This document shows positions 11,515 to 21,839 of a stretch of 64,000 nucleotides of DNA, piece by piece. This DNA comes from Macrolepiota albuminosa (lineage: Eukaryota > Basidiomycota > Agaricomycetes > Agaricales > Agaricaceae): NCBI GenBank assembly GCA_027475525.1, contig JAMWFC010000029.1, positions 1,178,001 through 1,242,000 of the forward strand. The letters run 5' to 3'. The translations under genes were made by a program, and so were the position numbers. How positions within the stretch are numbered: position 1 is the stretch's first letter; each line of letters opens with the position of its first letter. Below the pieces are notes generated by a model. The model ran no database searches. It was not told the origin of the DNA and worked only from the letters and a program-made list of their open reading frames with translations.

Positions 11515-12150
11515 CTTCGGGGTTGGGTTTGAGGAGTGGGGGATGTCGAAGGGGAGTTGCTGGTCGTCGGGGGTCGGGTCCCGGGTCAGGCGAAGGGTGA
11601 GGTGTCGCCAATCGATGCGGGGGTTAGTGTCCCGGAGCCACGGGAGTCCTAAGACCAGGGGTGCGGAAGGGTGAAGTTTTGTTATCAACATCCGGAGGTT
11701 GTGAGTCTGTCCGTTGGCGAAGGTAACGGGCATACGCACGAAGTGGGTGATGTCCCCCGCCGTAGAGGCGTCTCCGTCAAAGAGGCAGAGTCATACCGGG
11801 ACCGGGAGTCGCTGGGCGGGTTCCGGGGCGAAGGTAGACCATGCTTCATCGATGAAGTTGTCGGTGGCGCCACTGTCGACGAGGGTGTTGAGGGGAGTTC
11901 CGGAGGGGGTGAGGCGGGTTTTGAGGAGGAGGGAGTGCGAAGAGTGGGAGGGTAGATAAGCCGTGAGGGTGTCCTGTATGAGTGTCGTGGAGCGAAGATG
12001 TGAGACCGGGGCGGAGAAGACGTCGGGGTCGATTCCGCGATTTAGGGCGTCTTCCGGGTCTAAATCGCCGGGTCGTTTTCCGAATATTCGTAGGTGGTGT
12101 CCTCCCCTTCGAAGGTCCAGGTGGCACGTCCCATGACCTGTCGTTTGGGG
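11515..12150 (-). pseudogene. Gypsy Pol N-terminal part: aspartic protease, cut by gap
   Basis: This is read in a different frame that overlaps the end of Gag, as expected for frameshift expression of Pol. It contains the retropepsin motif LVDSGATDNFID and, farther on, LGLPWLRDTNPRIDW, the conserved segment just after the protease in chromovirus-like gypsy elements. A TGA at 11791-11793 interrupts the segment before LFDGDAS where Arg is usual. The sequence then enters the N gap, so catalytic polymerase and integrase domains cannot be judged. Confidence 0.75.
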
Positions 12151-15085
12151 CACTCGGAGATGAAATGATTTTTCTCACCACAGAGTATGCAGACACCCTC
12201 CCTCGTCCCATGACCTGTCGTTTGGGGCACTCGGAGATGAAATGATTTTTCTCACCACAGAGTATGCAGACACCCTCCCTTCTCCGTCGTTCCTGCACAT
12301 CCGTCGGGACTTCGATCCAGGGTCGTCCCTTCTTCGGAAGCCGGTTGGCTCGGAGGGCCTCCTCGTCCCGTTCGTCGTCGCAGTCGAAGTCTTCGGGGTC
12401 TTCTGGGGGTTCTTCGGGGCTTGGCACGTCGCCCGGGTCGTGGGCGGCCACGGCGGCGTTGAGTTGGGCCTGGGGGCGGGCGCCGCTGCCGGGGTTAGCA
12501 TTGGGCGGGCCGCGACTCACCGGGGGTCGGCCGCCAGGGAACGCGGGGGGACCGGGGTTTCGACCTTGGGGGTTGGGGGTTTCGCCGGAGGGCCAAGGGG
12601 GTCCTCCTCTAGGGTTCCAGGGGGGTCGGGAATTCGAGTACTCGCTGCGGTCTTCCCAGTAGCGTTGGTCCAAGGGGGTCCTCCTCTAGGGTTCCAGGGG
12701 GGTCGGGAATTCGAGTACTCGCTGCGGTCTTCCCAGTAGCGTTGGTCGATCTGCATGATGAGGGCCTTGTATCCGTCGTAGGAGGGTTGTTTCGGGGCGA
12801 GTCGGAGGACGTCCTTGATACGTTGTGGGAGGGCGCGGCGGAGGGCGTACCGGAGGGCGCTGTAATTCCAACCTGTCTCGTAAGCTTCCTTTTCAAAACG
12901 TACGATGAAGGTTGTGAAGCGTTCTTCAGAGCGCATCCGGAGGTTGAAGAGGTTGTCCTCGGCCTCGGCCACGGTGTCGTATATCCCGAATTTCCCGGAG
13001 AACTCGTCGACGAAGGCTTGCCAGCGAGCGAGTGCCGGGTTGTTGGGGTCGAACTGGATGAGGGCCGTGTAGTGATCGAAGGCGATCCCCTGGAGGTATG
13101 ATGCGGCAAAGGCCACCCGGGAGCTGTCAATCTGAAACGTGAGCGGCTTTGCCTGGAATGTATTGAGACACTGGGTGAGGAAGGTACGCCATTTTCGGGG
13201 GTCCCAGCCCGTGAAAGCGTCGGGCTTTTGGATGTCCAGTCGTCCTTCGCGGGCGAGGGCGTCGCGAGCGTCGTCCGGTCCGGCAGCGTTACGGGGAGGG
13301 GGGCCAGCATTGTAATAATAGTAGTAATGATTACCCCCTCCTCCTTGAGGAGGAAAAGCGCCAAGGGCGGGACCCCACCCGCCGGGAGGTCCTCCTCCGG
13401 GTGGCTCACCTGGGGGTCCACGCCCGGGAGGTCCGTTGTCCCAAGGGGGTTCGTTCCTGCCAGGAGGGGGCCCGGGTCTCCACGCAGGGGGTGGCGGCGC
13501 CCGGGAGGTCCGTTGTCCCAAGGGGGTTCGTTCCTGCCAGGAGGGGGCCCGGGTCTCCACGCAGGGGGTGGCGGGGGTGGAGGGCCTGGGGGTCGTCCTC
13601 GAGGTTCAGCTGGGGGTGGCGGAGGTGGTCGGGGAGGGTTCGGCGGTGTCGGGTCGGGCGGAGGGGGGTTGGGTGCTGGGTCGGGTACTGGGTTGCGCGG
13701 GGGACGTTCAACCCGGGAGGGTCGTGCTTGTATCGGGGGTCGCGGGGGGTTTCGTAGGTCGAAGTGGGGTGGCGGATCGCGGCGGAAGTTGCGTTCCGGA
13801 GGGACCGGGGCTGACGTAGGGGGCGGTACCGGGACGGGTGCGGGGCGTGGTTCGTTGTTGCCACGCGTAAGCTCGTCGATGTAGCACAGCGTGTCGTCCG
13901 TGCTAGGGGCGTCCGCGCGGGGTCTGTCGGGGTTCGCCGGGGCCGGGGGTCGGGCGTTGTCTGTTCGCGGGAGGGGTTCCAGGGGTCTTTGGGGCTGCCC
14001 CCAGGTCTCGAAGGTACTAGGGACGGAGTTAGCCCTGCGGCGAGTTGACAAGCCTACCGTGCAGGCCGCGGGTTGATCGAAGAGGCCTCCAGCCGGGTTG
14101 AGGGACCGTAATATGGCTGAGGCGTTCTGCCGTTCTTCCCGTTGTCGTTGCTCCGGAGTGGGGGCCGTGGGGGCTGCCGGGACTGCTGGGGCCGGTTCCG
14201 GGGGTTCCCGTCGAATGTGAATCGAGCGACCTGGGTCCGCGGGGTCGTTGATGGGCCGAGGGGAGGGGGACGCGTGGACTTCGTCGAGCAGTTGCTGTAA
14301 TTCTTCCCGGAGGATCGTGTTGCGCCTATACTTTACCATGGTTTGCTCCGGGAGTTCTCCTCGCGTGAGGCGATCCCCGAATTCGACCAGGCAGTGAGCC
14401 CATTCCTCTGGAGTGCCTTCGAAGTTGTCGTGTCCGAATTCCACGAGCAGCGTCCTGGTCCGTTGCGCGAAGTCCTCTGGTGAGATCCTGAGGGAGCGGA
14501 GTACCTCGTCCCGTTGCCGTTTGTACTCCTCGAGGCGCGTTGCGCGAAGTCCTCTGGTGAGATCCTGAGGGAGCGGAGTACCTCGTCCCATTGCCGTTCG
14601 TACTCCTCGAGGCGTCGTCGTCCCATTGGCGATGGAGGGGTTCGAGCGGGTGGAGCGGCGGCCAGGTAATGACGGGGGGGATAGTCGGGGTAGGGGGGTC
14701 CTCGGGGTTCTTGGGGTTGGGGGACGGGGCGCTGGTAACCGTAGTAGGGGGTGGGTGCAAAGGGGCCCTCGCTGGGGGGAATGGGGCGAGGTCCACTGGG
14801 TACAAGTGGGGTCTCCGGCAGGCCCCCGGGGATGCTCCGGTACGAGGGGACCTCCACGGGTCGCGCCATGGCTAAATTGGGCGGAGGGGCCCAGCTGGCT
14901 GAGGGCCCCAGATCGTAGAGGGACGGGTCGGGAGCCCAGTGACGGTGGAGATATGGAGGTTCGTACGGGAGAGGTGGGTAGATGGGGCGGGGGGTCTGCG
15001 CGGAGTAGTGGTCGGGTACCGGGCGTCCGTAAGGGTCGGTCTGGTACCCGGTGGGGTAGTAAGTGTGAGTATACGTAGCCATCAA
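12060..15085 (-). CDS. Gypsy Gag, frame interrupted only by 77-bp duplications
   Basis: The start at 15085 (MMATYTHTYY) lies 18 bp inside the primer-binding site. The product has a Pro/Tyr-rich N-terminus, a long proline/arginine linker with poly-Pro tracts, a capsid-like domain (PDAFTGWDPRKWRTFLTQC, then FAASYLQGIAFDHY) and a CCHC knuckle CILCGEKNHFISEC, ending at a TAG at 12060-12062. Four tandem 77-bp duplications (14461, 13421, 12593, 12127) each shift the frame; leaving out one copy of each rejoins a single frame. Gag packages the element RNA and is probably intact in the real genome. Confidence 0.75.
12127..12280. repeat. 77-bp perfect tandem duplication (gypsy gag, knuckle region)
   Basis: Copies 12127-12203 and 12204-12280 are identical. 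The unit covers the zinc-knuckle codons and shifts the Gag frame because 77 is not a multiple of 3. Confidence 0.95.
12593..12746. repeat. 77-bp perfect tandem duplication (gypsy gag)
   Basis: Copies 12593-12669 and 12670-12746 are identical and break the Gag frame. Confidence 0.95.
13421..13574. repeat. 77-bp perfect tandem duplication (gypsy gag, Pro-rich linker)
   Basis: Copies 13421-13497 and 13498-13574 are identical and break the Gag frame. Confidence 0.95.
14461..14614. repeat. 77-bp tandem duplication with two mismatches (gypsy gag)
   Basis: Copies 14461-14537 and 14538-14614 differ at two bases (G/A and T/C near the end). This is the only one of the eight that is not exact. It breaks the Gag frame. 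Confidence 0.93.
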
Positions 15086-15102
15086 GAACGGTGTAAGGAG
15101 AG

Positions 15103-15115
15103 AGTCTTGATATTA
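15103..15115 (-). other. Gypsy primer-binding site, self-complementary to the LTR
   Basis: In element sense the 13 nt right after the LTR are TAATATCAAGACT. Their reverse complement, AGTCTTGATATTA, occurs in element sense inside the LTR (plus-strand 15487-15499). It does not look like the 3' end complement of a tRNA (no leading TGG). Perfect complementarity between this site and the presumed mRNA 5' end is the hallmark of Tf1/sushi self-priming. Confidence 0.75.
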
Positions 15116-15863
15116 TGTCAGGTTCCGCTGAATCGGGGGCTTTCCGGGAAAGCGACGCCCTTACAATGCGGACTTGATCTACGGATACTCGGGTGCCTGG
15201 AACTCCGGGGCTAGGACTCCGGGGTTCAAGACGAGGACAGGGGAGTCCCGGGAGAGGGGACTATAGTCCGGGGGTTTTGGATTGGGGGTGGCTGAGAGTT
15301 AGAGGGGGTCGAGTCGTGAACCGGAGGTTCTAAGACGAGACCAAGTTAGTAACTTAAGAGTCGCGAAGTGCGTACCAAAGCTTAGAGCACGCGAATACTA
15401 AGGCGTGCCAGTCGAAGCGTACCAAACAAGGTGTACCAGTCAAACAGAGGGCACGCAATATCCAAAGTAACAGTATGCAAAGTATGTAATATCAAGACTA
15501 GCGAATACAACCAGGGACTACGCTATAAGTACTACGGGACCGGGTCTCGGGGTTCCGGGATGTCTGGGATGGGTTCCGGGGGTCATTGAGTAGCGGCAGG
15601 GGCTGTATACCGGGATCGCGCATGTGGGGCGCGCGATCAATTGGCGCGGATGGAGCCGTGATGCGTGATGCGTGATGGCCGGCACGAGTCGCGTGATCTG
15701 ATCGTTGATCGGGGCTGGAGATGGCTGATGGCGGTCCTTGATGCGCGTGATGGCGGTGTCGGCGGTCGTGATGGCGGGGCGTGTCCTGTGGGGTTGGAGG
15801 GAGGGTCCCGGAGGGTGTTCCGGGGGTGTCCCGGGGTGGGCCCGGAGGGGAGGGGTCGTGACA
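15116..15863 (-). repeat. Gypsy 5' LTR (748 bp)
   Basis: This is the complete LTR, TG...CA, bordered by the target duplication at 15864-15868 and by the primer-binding site at 15103-15115. It shares near-full-length similarity with the solo LTR at 2939-3656 and identity with 11158-11414. Confidence 0.95.
15487..15528 (-). promoter_or_regulatory. Putative gypsy LTR core promoter and transcript start
   Basis: In element sense a TATA-like TTATAG (plus-strand 15523-15528) lies 29 nt upstream of AGTCTTGATATTA, whose first A (15499) would be +1 under the self-priming model. The same TATA-like box and 13-mer are kept in the solo LTR (TAATATCAAGACT at 3301-3313 and CTATAA near 3337). Confidence 0.55.
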
Positions 15864-15868
15864 AGCAG

Positions 15869-16396
15869 GTGGATATGCAATTCATTTAGTCTTTCCTCAA
15901 AGCACCTCATTCCATGTTGGAAATGATTCATGGTGTTCTCATGCAGTTTTGATTCATAGCACAAGCAATTGGCTTGTACTTTACTGATCACTATAGTGAA
16001 TTTAGTTCTAACTTTGTCATCATTGCTCTTAGCCAGTTCACATTATTTTGCATGCTAATCAAACACATGCTTAGTTTTAAAAAGAGTAAATAGCTGTAGC
16101 TAAAGTTTTTAACAAAAAAAAAATTTATAATATAATACAAGTGGCACTCAAAATGTGAGTGCCAATTTGCTTATTTAATAGTTTTAATTTGCTAATCAAT
16201 GTAAAATAAATAGAAAATACAAAAATTATTTATTAACAAAATGATCTGGACTTTAATATATTAAACAGGCTTTACAAAACTAATCAGATAAAAATGCTTC
16301 TATAATTTAGAAAAAACATTGCAGAATATACTCACTCTAATTGTAAGTGTCAATAAATACCAGCTTTCTTGTTGCTGCCCTTGATTATTTTTGTTG
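15869..16396. other. AT-rich spacer between gypsy element and tandem array
   Basis: No gene seen. It is strongly AT-rich, with one short inverted pair GTGGCACTCAAAATGTGAGTGCCA near 16141 (arms GGCACTCA and TGAGTGCC) that could form a hairpin. Confidence 0.5.
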
Positions 16397-18440
16397 AGTC
16401 ATAGCAAAAGATTTAGAAATTATATGACTTATTTATTGGTTGGTAGAAATAAAAAATAGATCTAGAAACATATTTTTCTTTTTGATCTATAGAATCTGCT
16501 CAAATCTTAGACTGCTAACTTAAGAACAAGATGTATACTATGTTGAAAGTATAATATATTAGAAAATTTGCAATGGTCCTGGGTTATCTCATGAACTACT
16601 AGGCAAATTCTCACAATCAAGGTATTTTTAGATAACTCTTGGAAAGCTGGTCTTTTACCAACTTACAGATCTGGCATATGCCATGGTAGTTTCTGAGATA
16701 TCCACTACTTATTAGTAAAAAATCAACTTTTAGACCCTCTTATTGATAGGACCATAGTAAAGGATTCAGAAGTCATGTAACTTATTGGCTAGTTGGTAGA
16801 AAAGAGAAATAGGTCTAGAAACATATTTTTCTTTTGTAGCTAAATGATCTGTTCAAATCCTAGACTGCTAGCCCAGGAACAAGAAGTACTCTATTTTATA
16901 ATATATTATAAAATTTGCAATATTTGCAATATTCCTGGATTATCTCATCAGCTACTAGATAGACACCCATGATCAGGGTTTTTCTAGATAGCCCTCAAAA
17001 AACTGGTTTTCTACCAACCTACAAGTCTGGCATATACTATGGTAGTTCCTAAAGTAATTACAATTTATTGCTTAAAAATTCAACTTCCAGATCCTTTTAT
17101 TGATTGGGCCATAGCAAAGGATCCAGAGGTCATGTGACTTATTGGTTGGTTGGTAGAAAAGGGAAATAGGTCTTGAAACATATTTCCTTGTTGGACCTAA
17201 GTGATTTGCTCAAATTCTAGACTGCTAGCCCAGGAACAAGGAGTACTCTGTTTTGAAAATATAAGACATCAGAAAATTTACATTGTTCCTGGATTATCTC
17301 ATGAACTACTGAGTGAATCCTCATGATCAGAGTATTTCTGAATAGCCCTTAAAAAACTGGTTTTCTACCAACTGACAGGTCTGGCATATACCATAGTAGT
17401 TCCTGAGATATTCACAATTTATTGCTTGAAAAATCAACTTTTAGATCTCCTTATTTATTGAGCCATAGCAAAAGATCCAGGAGTCATGTGACTTATTGGT
17501 TGCTTGGTAGAAAAGGATAATAGGTCTAGAGACATTCTTTTCTGTTGAACCAAAGTGATCTACTCAAATCCTAGACTTCTAGCCCAGGAACAAGAAGTAT
17601 ACTATTTTAAAAATATCAGACCTCAAAAAACTTGCATTGTTCCTGGATTATCTCATGAACTACTGGGTGGATTTCTATAATCAGAGTATCACTAGATAGC
17701 CCTTGAAAAACTGGTTTTCTACCAATCCACAGGTCTGGCATATACTATAGTAGTTTCTGAGATATTTACAATTTATTGTTAAAAAAATCAACTTTCAGAC
17801 CTCCTTATTGATTGGGCCATAGCAAATGATCTAGAGCTCATGTGTCTCATTGGCTAGTTGGTAGAAAAGTAAAATAGGTCTCAAAACATATTTTTCTGCT
17901 AAGCCAAAGTAATCTGCCCAAATCTTAGACTGCTAGCCCAGGAACAAGGAGTACTCTTTTTTGAAAATACAAGACATTAGAAAATTTGCATTGTTCCTAG
18001 ATTATCTCATGAACTACTGGGTGGATTTTCATAATCAGGATATTTCTAGATAGCCCTTGGAAAACTGGTTTTCTACCAACTCACAGATCTGGCATATACT
18101 ATAGTAGTTCCTGAGATATTCACAATTTATTGCTTAAAAGTCAACTTTTAGACCCTCTTATTGATTTTGGACATAGCAAATGATCTAGGGGTCATGTGAC
18201 TTATTGGTTGGTTGGTAGAAAAGGTAAATAGGTCTAGAAACATACCTTCCTGTTAAACCTAAGTGATCTGCTCAAAATCTAGACTTCTAGCCCAGGAACA
18301 AGGAGTATACTATTTTAACAATATCAGACCTCAAAAAACTTGCATTGTTCCTGGATTATCTCATGGACTACTGAGTGGATTTTCAAAATCAGGCTATTTT
18401 TGGATAGCCCTTGAAAAACTGGTTTTCTACCAACCTACAG
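16397..18440. repeat. Tandem array of about 354-bp AT-rich units
   Basis: The landmark CTGGCATAT recurs at 16671, 17027, 17382, 17735 and 18089, and the same phase is reached at the right edge (18443), so spacing is 353-356 bp over nearly six units. Units are similar but not identical, most degenerate at the left. Each carries two inverted pairs. TTTTCTACCAAC faces GTTGGTAGAAAA with about 130 bp between (for example 18069-18080 and 18211-18222). CCAGGAACAA faces TTGTTCCTGG with 43 bp between (18292-18301 and 18345-18354). No coding frame spans the units. Confidence 0.9.
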
Positions 18441-19039
18441 ATCCCCAAACAAATAATCCCGGTCCCAGACTCTGCCATTAACCGTGTATATGGTTGTGTT
18501 ACTGCATCCGTAATAGTCTGTTCAATCTTTGATACCAACCAAACTCTGCAGTTCACGCACCTCTCTAATCGACGGTATTCTTTGGTCAGGTCCTGAAGTT
18601 TCTTGCATGTTGTAGGGTCACCTTCATATGGAACATATGGCTGATATTTGGCAGGTGCTTCCTTGATCTCCGCCTTTCGCCAGATGTTACGATGGATTGC
18701 ACGAATTCTAGCAATATCTTGTTCGCGAAGCTTAGAACCACATGCCAGTCAGCAAACACAATGGAAACATGAAATTGACCTACTTCGTGAACCCGTAAAT
18801 AGAGACGATTAATTTCCTGTGGAGCCATTAGGAATGGGTTTATGGGGAGATTTAAATGTTATTAGAACACTTGCCTGGTATTCTTCCCTTGTGCATTTTA
18901 TAGGAACAATCGGTGCAAGAAGGTTGTCAGCAACTCCATTAACTGTGTCGAGGGCTTGGTCAACAACGTCGCTGACAGAAATCGGACTTGCGAGGGCGGC
19001 AAGGCTGCAAGAAAGGATGACGAAGGTCTTGAAATGCAT
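18389..19039 (-). CDS. Small secreted protein, paralogue B of the CKKLQD/VWL family
   Basis: Minus-strand exons are 18875-19039, 18784-18816 and 18389-18730, giving 179 aa, all in phase 0. Exon 1 starts with a hydrophobic signal peptide (MHFKTFVILSCSLAALASP). The first intron has a GC donor (GCAAGT) and an AG acceptor. The last exon holds CKKLQDLTKEYRRLERC, then CRVWLVSKIEQT, shared with the paralogue at 5766-6221. The last 18 or so residues (from CRLVENQFF) are read out of the first repeat unit of the adjoining tandem array, so the C-terminus was probably replaced by array sequence. Function is unknown; a small secreted cysteine-bearing protein is what can be said. Confidence 0.65.
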
Positions 19040-20449
19040 GCTGAGAATCTGAGAACGATGAATTCACAATGGTTCGAATCACAAAATTCTGTTGTCCTTT
19101 TATATGGGACGAGTGAATCGACCCTGGGCTGCGGCACGTATATCATACATACATAATTTGAGACAACATAGAAACGGCACAAGAAATTTTTCCAATACCA
19201 TTGTTTTCCCTGCATGCGATGATCTTTCCGGTCTTGTCGGTCCGCGATCGTACGTTGTCTAGTGAGACGCACGACCTGATAATGTGCATAAAACAAACAG
19301 TCCATGAATGGTGTGGATCGAAATCAATGTCATCGGCGACTTTTTTTTTGTCGCGGTCGCTGAATGTAGAGTAAGTTTTGCCTTTTCGGTCGATAAATAC
19401 TTTGTTTGTTTTCCGTGTCTCAAAGTCGCTTTGACCGTCACTTCCATACTTGAAAAAAAAGACTAACCAGAATAGGGAATCTCAACCTCCATGGTGAAAA
19501 ATGTATGAATGCATGAAGTTTGTTTTAGGTCGTGTCTCGCAAAGAGAAAAAGTAGTATTCTTCGGGAGCAGCCCCGAGCCGAACAAGTACTCTGACAATA
19601 GAACCATGATTAATAACCACCACACTGAGTCGGTCAATGTCCTTGTAAAGTCCAGTGATCTTTTCAGCGGATTTAAGATCGGTAACCTATCAAGCGCGAC
19701 GGACAACGTAAGCGAATAACAGCCTCTGTATCACAGACCCCTCGAGTCTCAGTACTCCTTCTCATCTGCGTCTCTTGCCCGTAAGAACAGAAACAACAAC
19801 ATTTGTTCACCAATCAGGTTTGTAGCAGCACGCAGGAGCGAATGAGATGCCTATTAGAACGGTAGCAGCATGCCGGATCGGTTTCCTACAAAGTGACACC
19901 TATCTCTAGCTCCGAGCCCGACGCCGCAGTGTCTCGTTTGTCTGAGACGCCACAATGATGGTCCGGAAACTTGACAAAGTGCGCTCTGGGATGTTGACGT
20001 GAGTTATCATTTTTCTTTCCTCTGTAAGTTGTTTCCATCACAATTGACACGTGTGACAAAAATCCATGCACCGACCCGCCGACTCGCGTCTCCCTCACAA
20101 ATCTAGTCGCACACTGTCGAATGCATTGTTTCTGCGGCGCTCGGGGTCGCTTGGTGCGTTATGCGGACGCGGTGGATGAGTGCAGAGAGTAGGTTTCAAG
20201 GTTCTGTGGGTCCGTCGGCGCCTGACTACTACAGACATCGTTGGCGGTAGGCTAACACTGGCTACGTAGACTACACACGCGGGGCACCAGACAGACATGG
20301 GCCACACGGTAAGTTCGCTGGCTATGTAGACTACATAACTCTCACCTTCCGAATGCCGCCACGTCCCAATCCTCGCAGACCTCGCACCAGTCCCCACACC
20401 CCCGGGCCCACCACTGTCATCTGCCCTACCCAAGTCTCGAATCCACCAA
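19040..20449. other. Interval without a recognised gene
   Basis: Scattered short frames on both strands, none with a recognisable domain or splice pattern. It includes the likely promoter of the minus-strand small secreted protein gene directly right of 19039. Confidence 0.4.
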
Positions 20450-20960
20450 CCCATGATCCTGCATGTACGGCTCCCACCGCACACTACGCATCGTCTCCTC
20501 GTCGAGGGTGACGCCTCCTCCGTTGTTCACGGGTTCAGACCCAACGTTCGGACTCTGAAGTAGACGAGAGTTGTTTATTGAACACACGGGCAGTCTAGGA
20601 TCCCTGTAGTGCCTTCGTTGGGGCAGCCCGAGACGGGATTTGATGTCGCCTGCGCTGAAGGAGGAGTTGGTTGTGGTGCTGGCGGCGTCAAAGGCACCTG
20701 ATTCGTTGGGTGGCTCGTACACGATGACTGTGTAAGCGTTGTGGAGCAACGGGACGCCGAGGATGATGTCGTCAGGTGCGCCACGGAATCGTACGCCGGT
20801 ACAAAAGCTGTCGGTGTTGTCGTTTGAGGGTGACGTAGTGAGGTCGACAAGGTGCGATCGTCAAGGGTTATCGTCAAGTTTAGTGGCCTTGTGCATGGTA
20901 CGTAGTTTATTTCAAAATCAGAAAAAGTCTCTAAATCACAAAGACTATGTACAGTGCCCA
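20450..20960 (-). pseudogene. C-terminal remnant of a secreted A1-type aspartic protease (tentative)
   Basis: The minus strand reads SFCTGVRFRGAPDDIILG followed by VPLLHNAYTVIVYEPP, which resembles the C-terminal lobe segment of fungal pepsin-like proteases (ILGxxFLRNVYTV). It is followed by a Ser/Thr-rich stretch and an acidic tail ending VRWEPYMQDHG. The frame shifts between LDDRTL and VDLTT, and no catalytic DTG motif or N-terminal lobe is present upstream because VTI1 sequence follows. It is a fragment; the assignment rests on one motif. Confidence 0.4.
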
Positions 20961-21048
20961 TCGTTTGCAGGACCTATAATATACCGTTGGCCATGGCGCT
21001 CGTCATCAAAATTAGCGGCACTCCGAGCACAGCGCTCGGAAACGCGGC

Positions 21049-21630
21049 ACCGGTACTGCTGCTCCCAATCTGGACCGGACATGGCTCCCGCGGTATAGGA
21101 AACTTGCAAAGGACGTGCATGCGCAGCAAGCGCGGTCGGACCTGCTTGTGCGAAGTGGAGGAGGGGGTGGGAGCGTGGGCGTGCAGAGTTCGGACGATCC
21201 GTATGACGAACAGGGTGATCGCACACGGCTGCTTGTTGGGACGGAGACATTGGAAGGGAGCGATAGACGGCTGAGAGATACGCAGAGGGTTGCGTTGGAA
21301 GCGGAGGATCAGGGCGCAGATATATTGAGGACGTTGAGAGGCCAGAGGGAGACATTGGAGACTGCGAGAGATACTGTGAGTTTTGGATAAACGTATGATT
21401 TCAGGCTTCTTTTCTGGTTTGTGCAGCTACGAGGTGCAGATTCCAATATCGAACGTGCATCTGGAACGATCAAGAAGATGATCAGACAGTGAGTCCACGT
21501 CTTTGTCCCTTTGTGCGCGTCTCATCGACATCTTTTCAGAATGTACAAGCAGCGGTTCATACTAGGCGCCATGACGGTGCTCATCATCTGCATCGTCATT
21601 ATCATTCTGTACTACAAACTCGTACGATAG
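21049..21630 (+). pseudogene. VTI1: VTI1 v-SNARE, copy lacking the N-terminal Habc domain
   Basis: Exons read by eye are 21049-21375, 21427-21488 and 21540-21630. The product runs WLPRYRKLAKDVHAQQ, then SSDDPYDEQGDRTRLL, the SNARE heptads (ILRTLRGQRETLETARDT | LRGADSNIERASGTIKK) and a C-terminal anchor (LIICIVIIILYYKLVR). Vti1 is a Q-SNARE in Golgi and endosomal fusion. The roughly 100 residues of the N-terminal Habc domain are missing because upstream sequence is the protease remnant. The only usable ATG in frame is 21115. This is probably a 5'-truncated copy, though the SNARE part is open. Confidence 0.7.
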
Positions 21631-21839
21631 TTTTGCCATTTCACTCTTGACTCTTGGACTTGTAACGCTTCCTTTATACTTCGGCCAGCGATTTATATAT
21701 ATTGTTATCTATTCCACCCGCTAAGCATACATTTGTAAGTTGAATATACTACTCGTTTACACAACACTTATAGATGCCTTGGGGGGACCCTCGACCTCTT
21801 CCCATTCAGTCAGAGATTCTGGGAGAGTGACGCTGTCTC

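Larger units (their letters stand above)
11158..15863 (-). mobile_element. Ty3/gypsy LTR retrotransposon, Tf1/sushi-like, pol mostly lost in an assembly gap
   Basis: The ends are TGTCAGG...GTGACA, with a perfect 5-bp target duplication AGCAG at 11153-11157 and 15864-15868. The minus-strand order is LTR, primer-binding site, proline-rich Gag with capsid domain and CCHC knuckle, then aspartic protease. After the protease the sequence runs into 100 N (11415-11514) and emerges inside the other LTR, so reverse transcriptase, RNase H, integrase and most of one LTR are missing from the assembly. The 257 bp of LTR that can be compared are identical, so the insertion is recent. Confidence 0.93.

Noticed and set aside
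11341..11739. Reading frame spanning the N run at the protease
   Set aside because: The frame crosses undetermined bases; nothing across the gap can be treated as continuous.
12242..13884. Several long plus-strand frames rich in Gly/Val/Arg across the gypsy element
   Set aside because: They are antisense to the GC-rich, proline-rich gag and lack domains; the minus-strand Gag explains the sequence.
16671..18100. CRISPR-like array
   Set aside because: The repeats are about 354 bp and contiguous without unique spacers, in a eukaryotic context.
19065..19085. GGTTCGAATC resembling a tRNA T-loop
   Set aside because: No acceptor, D-arm or anticodon arm fits around it.
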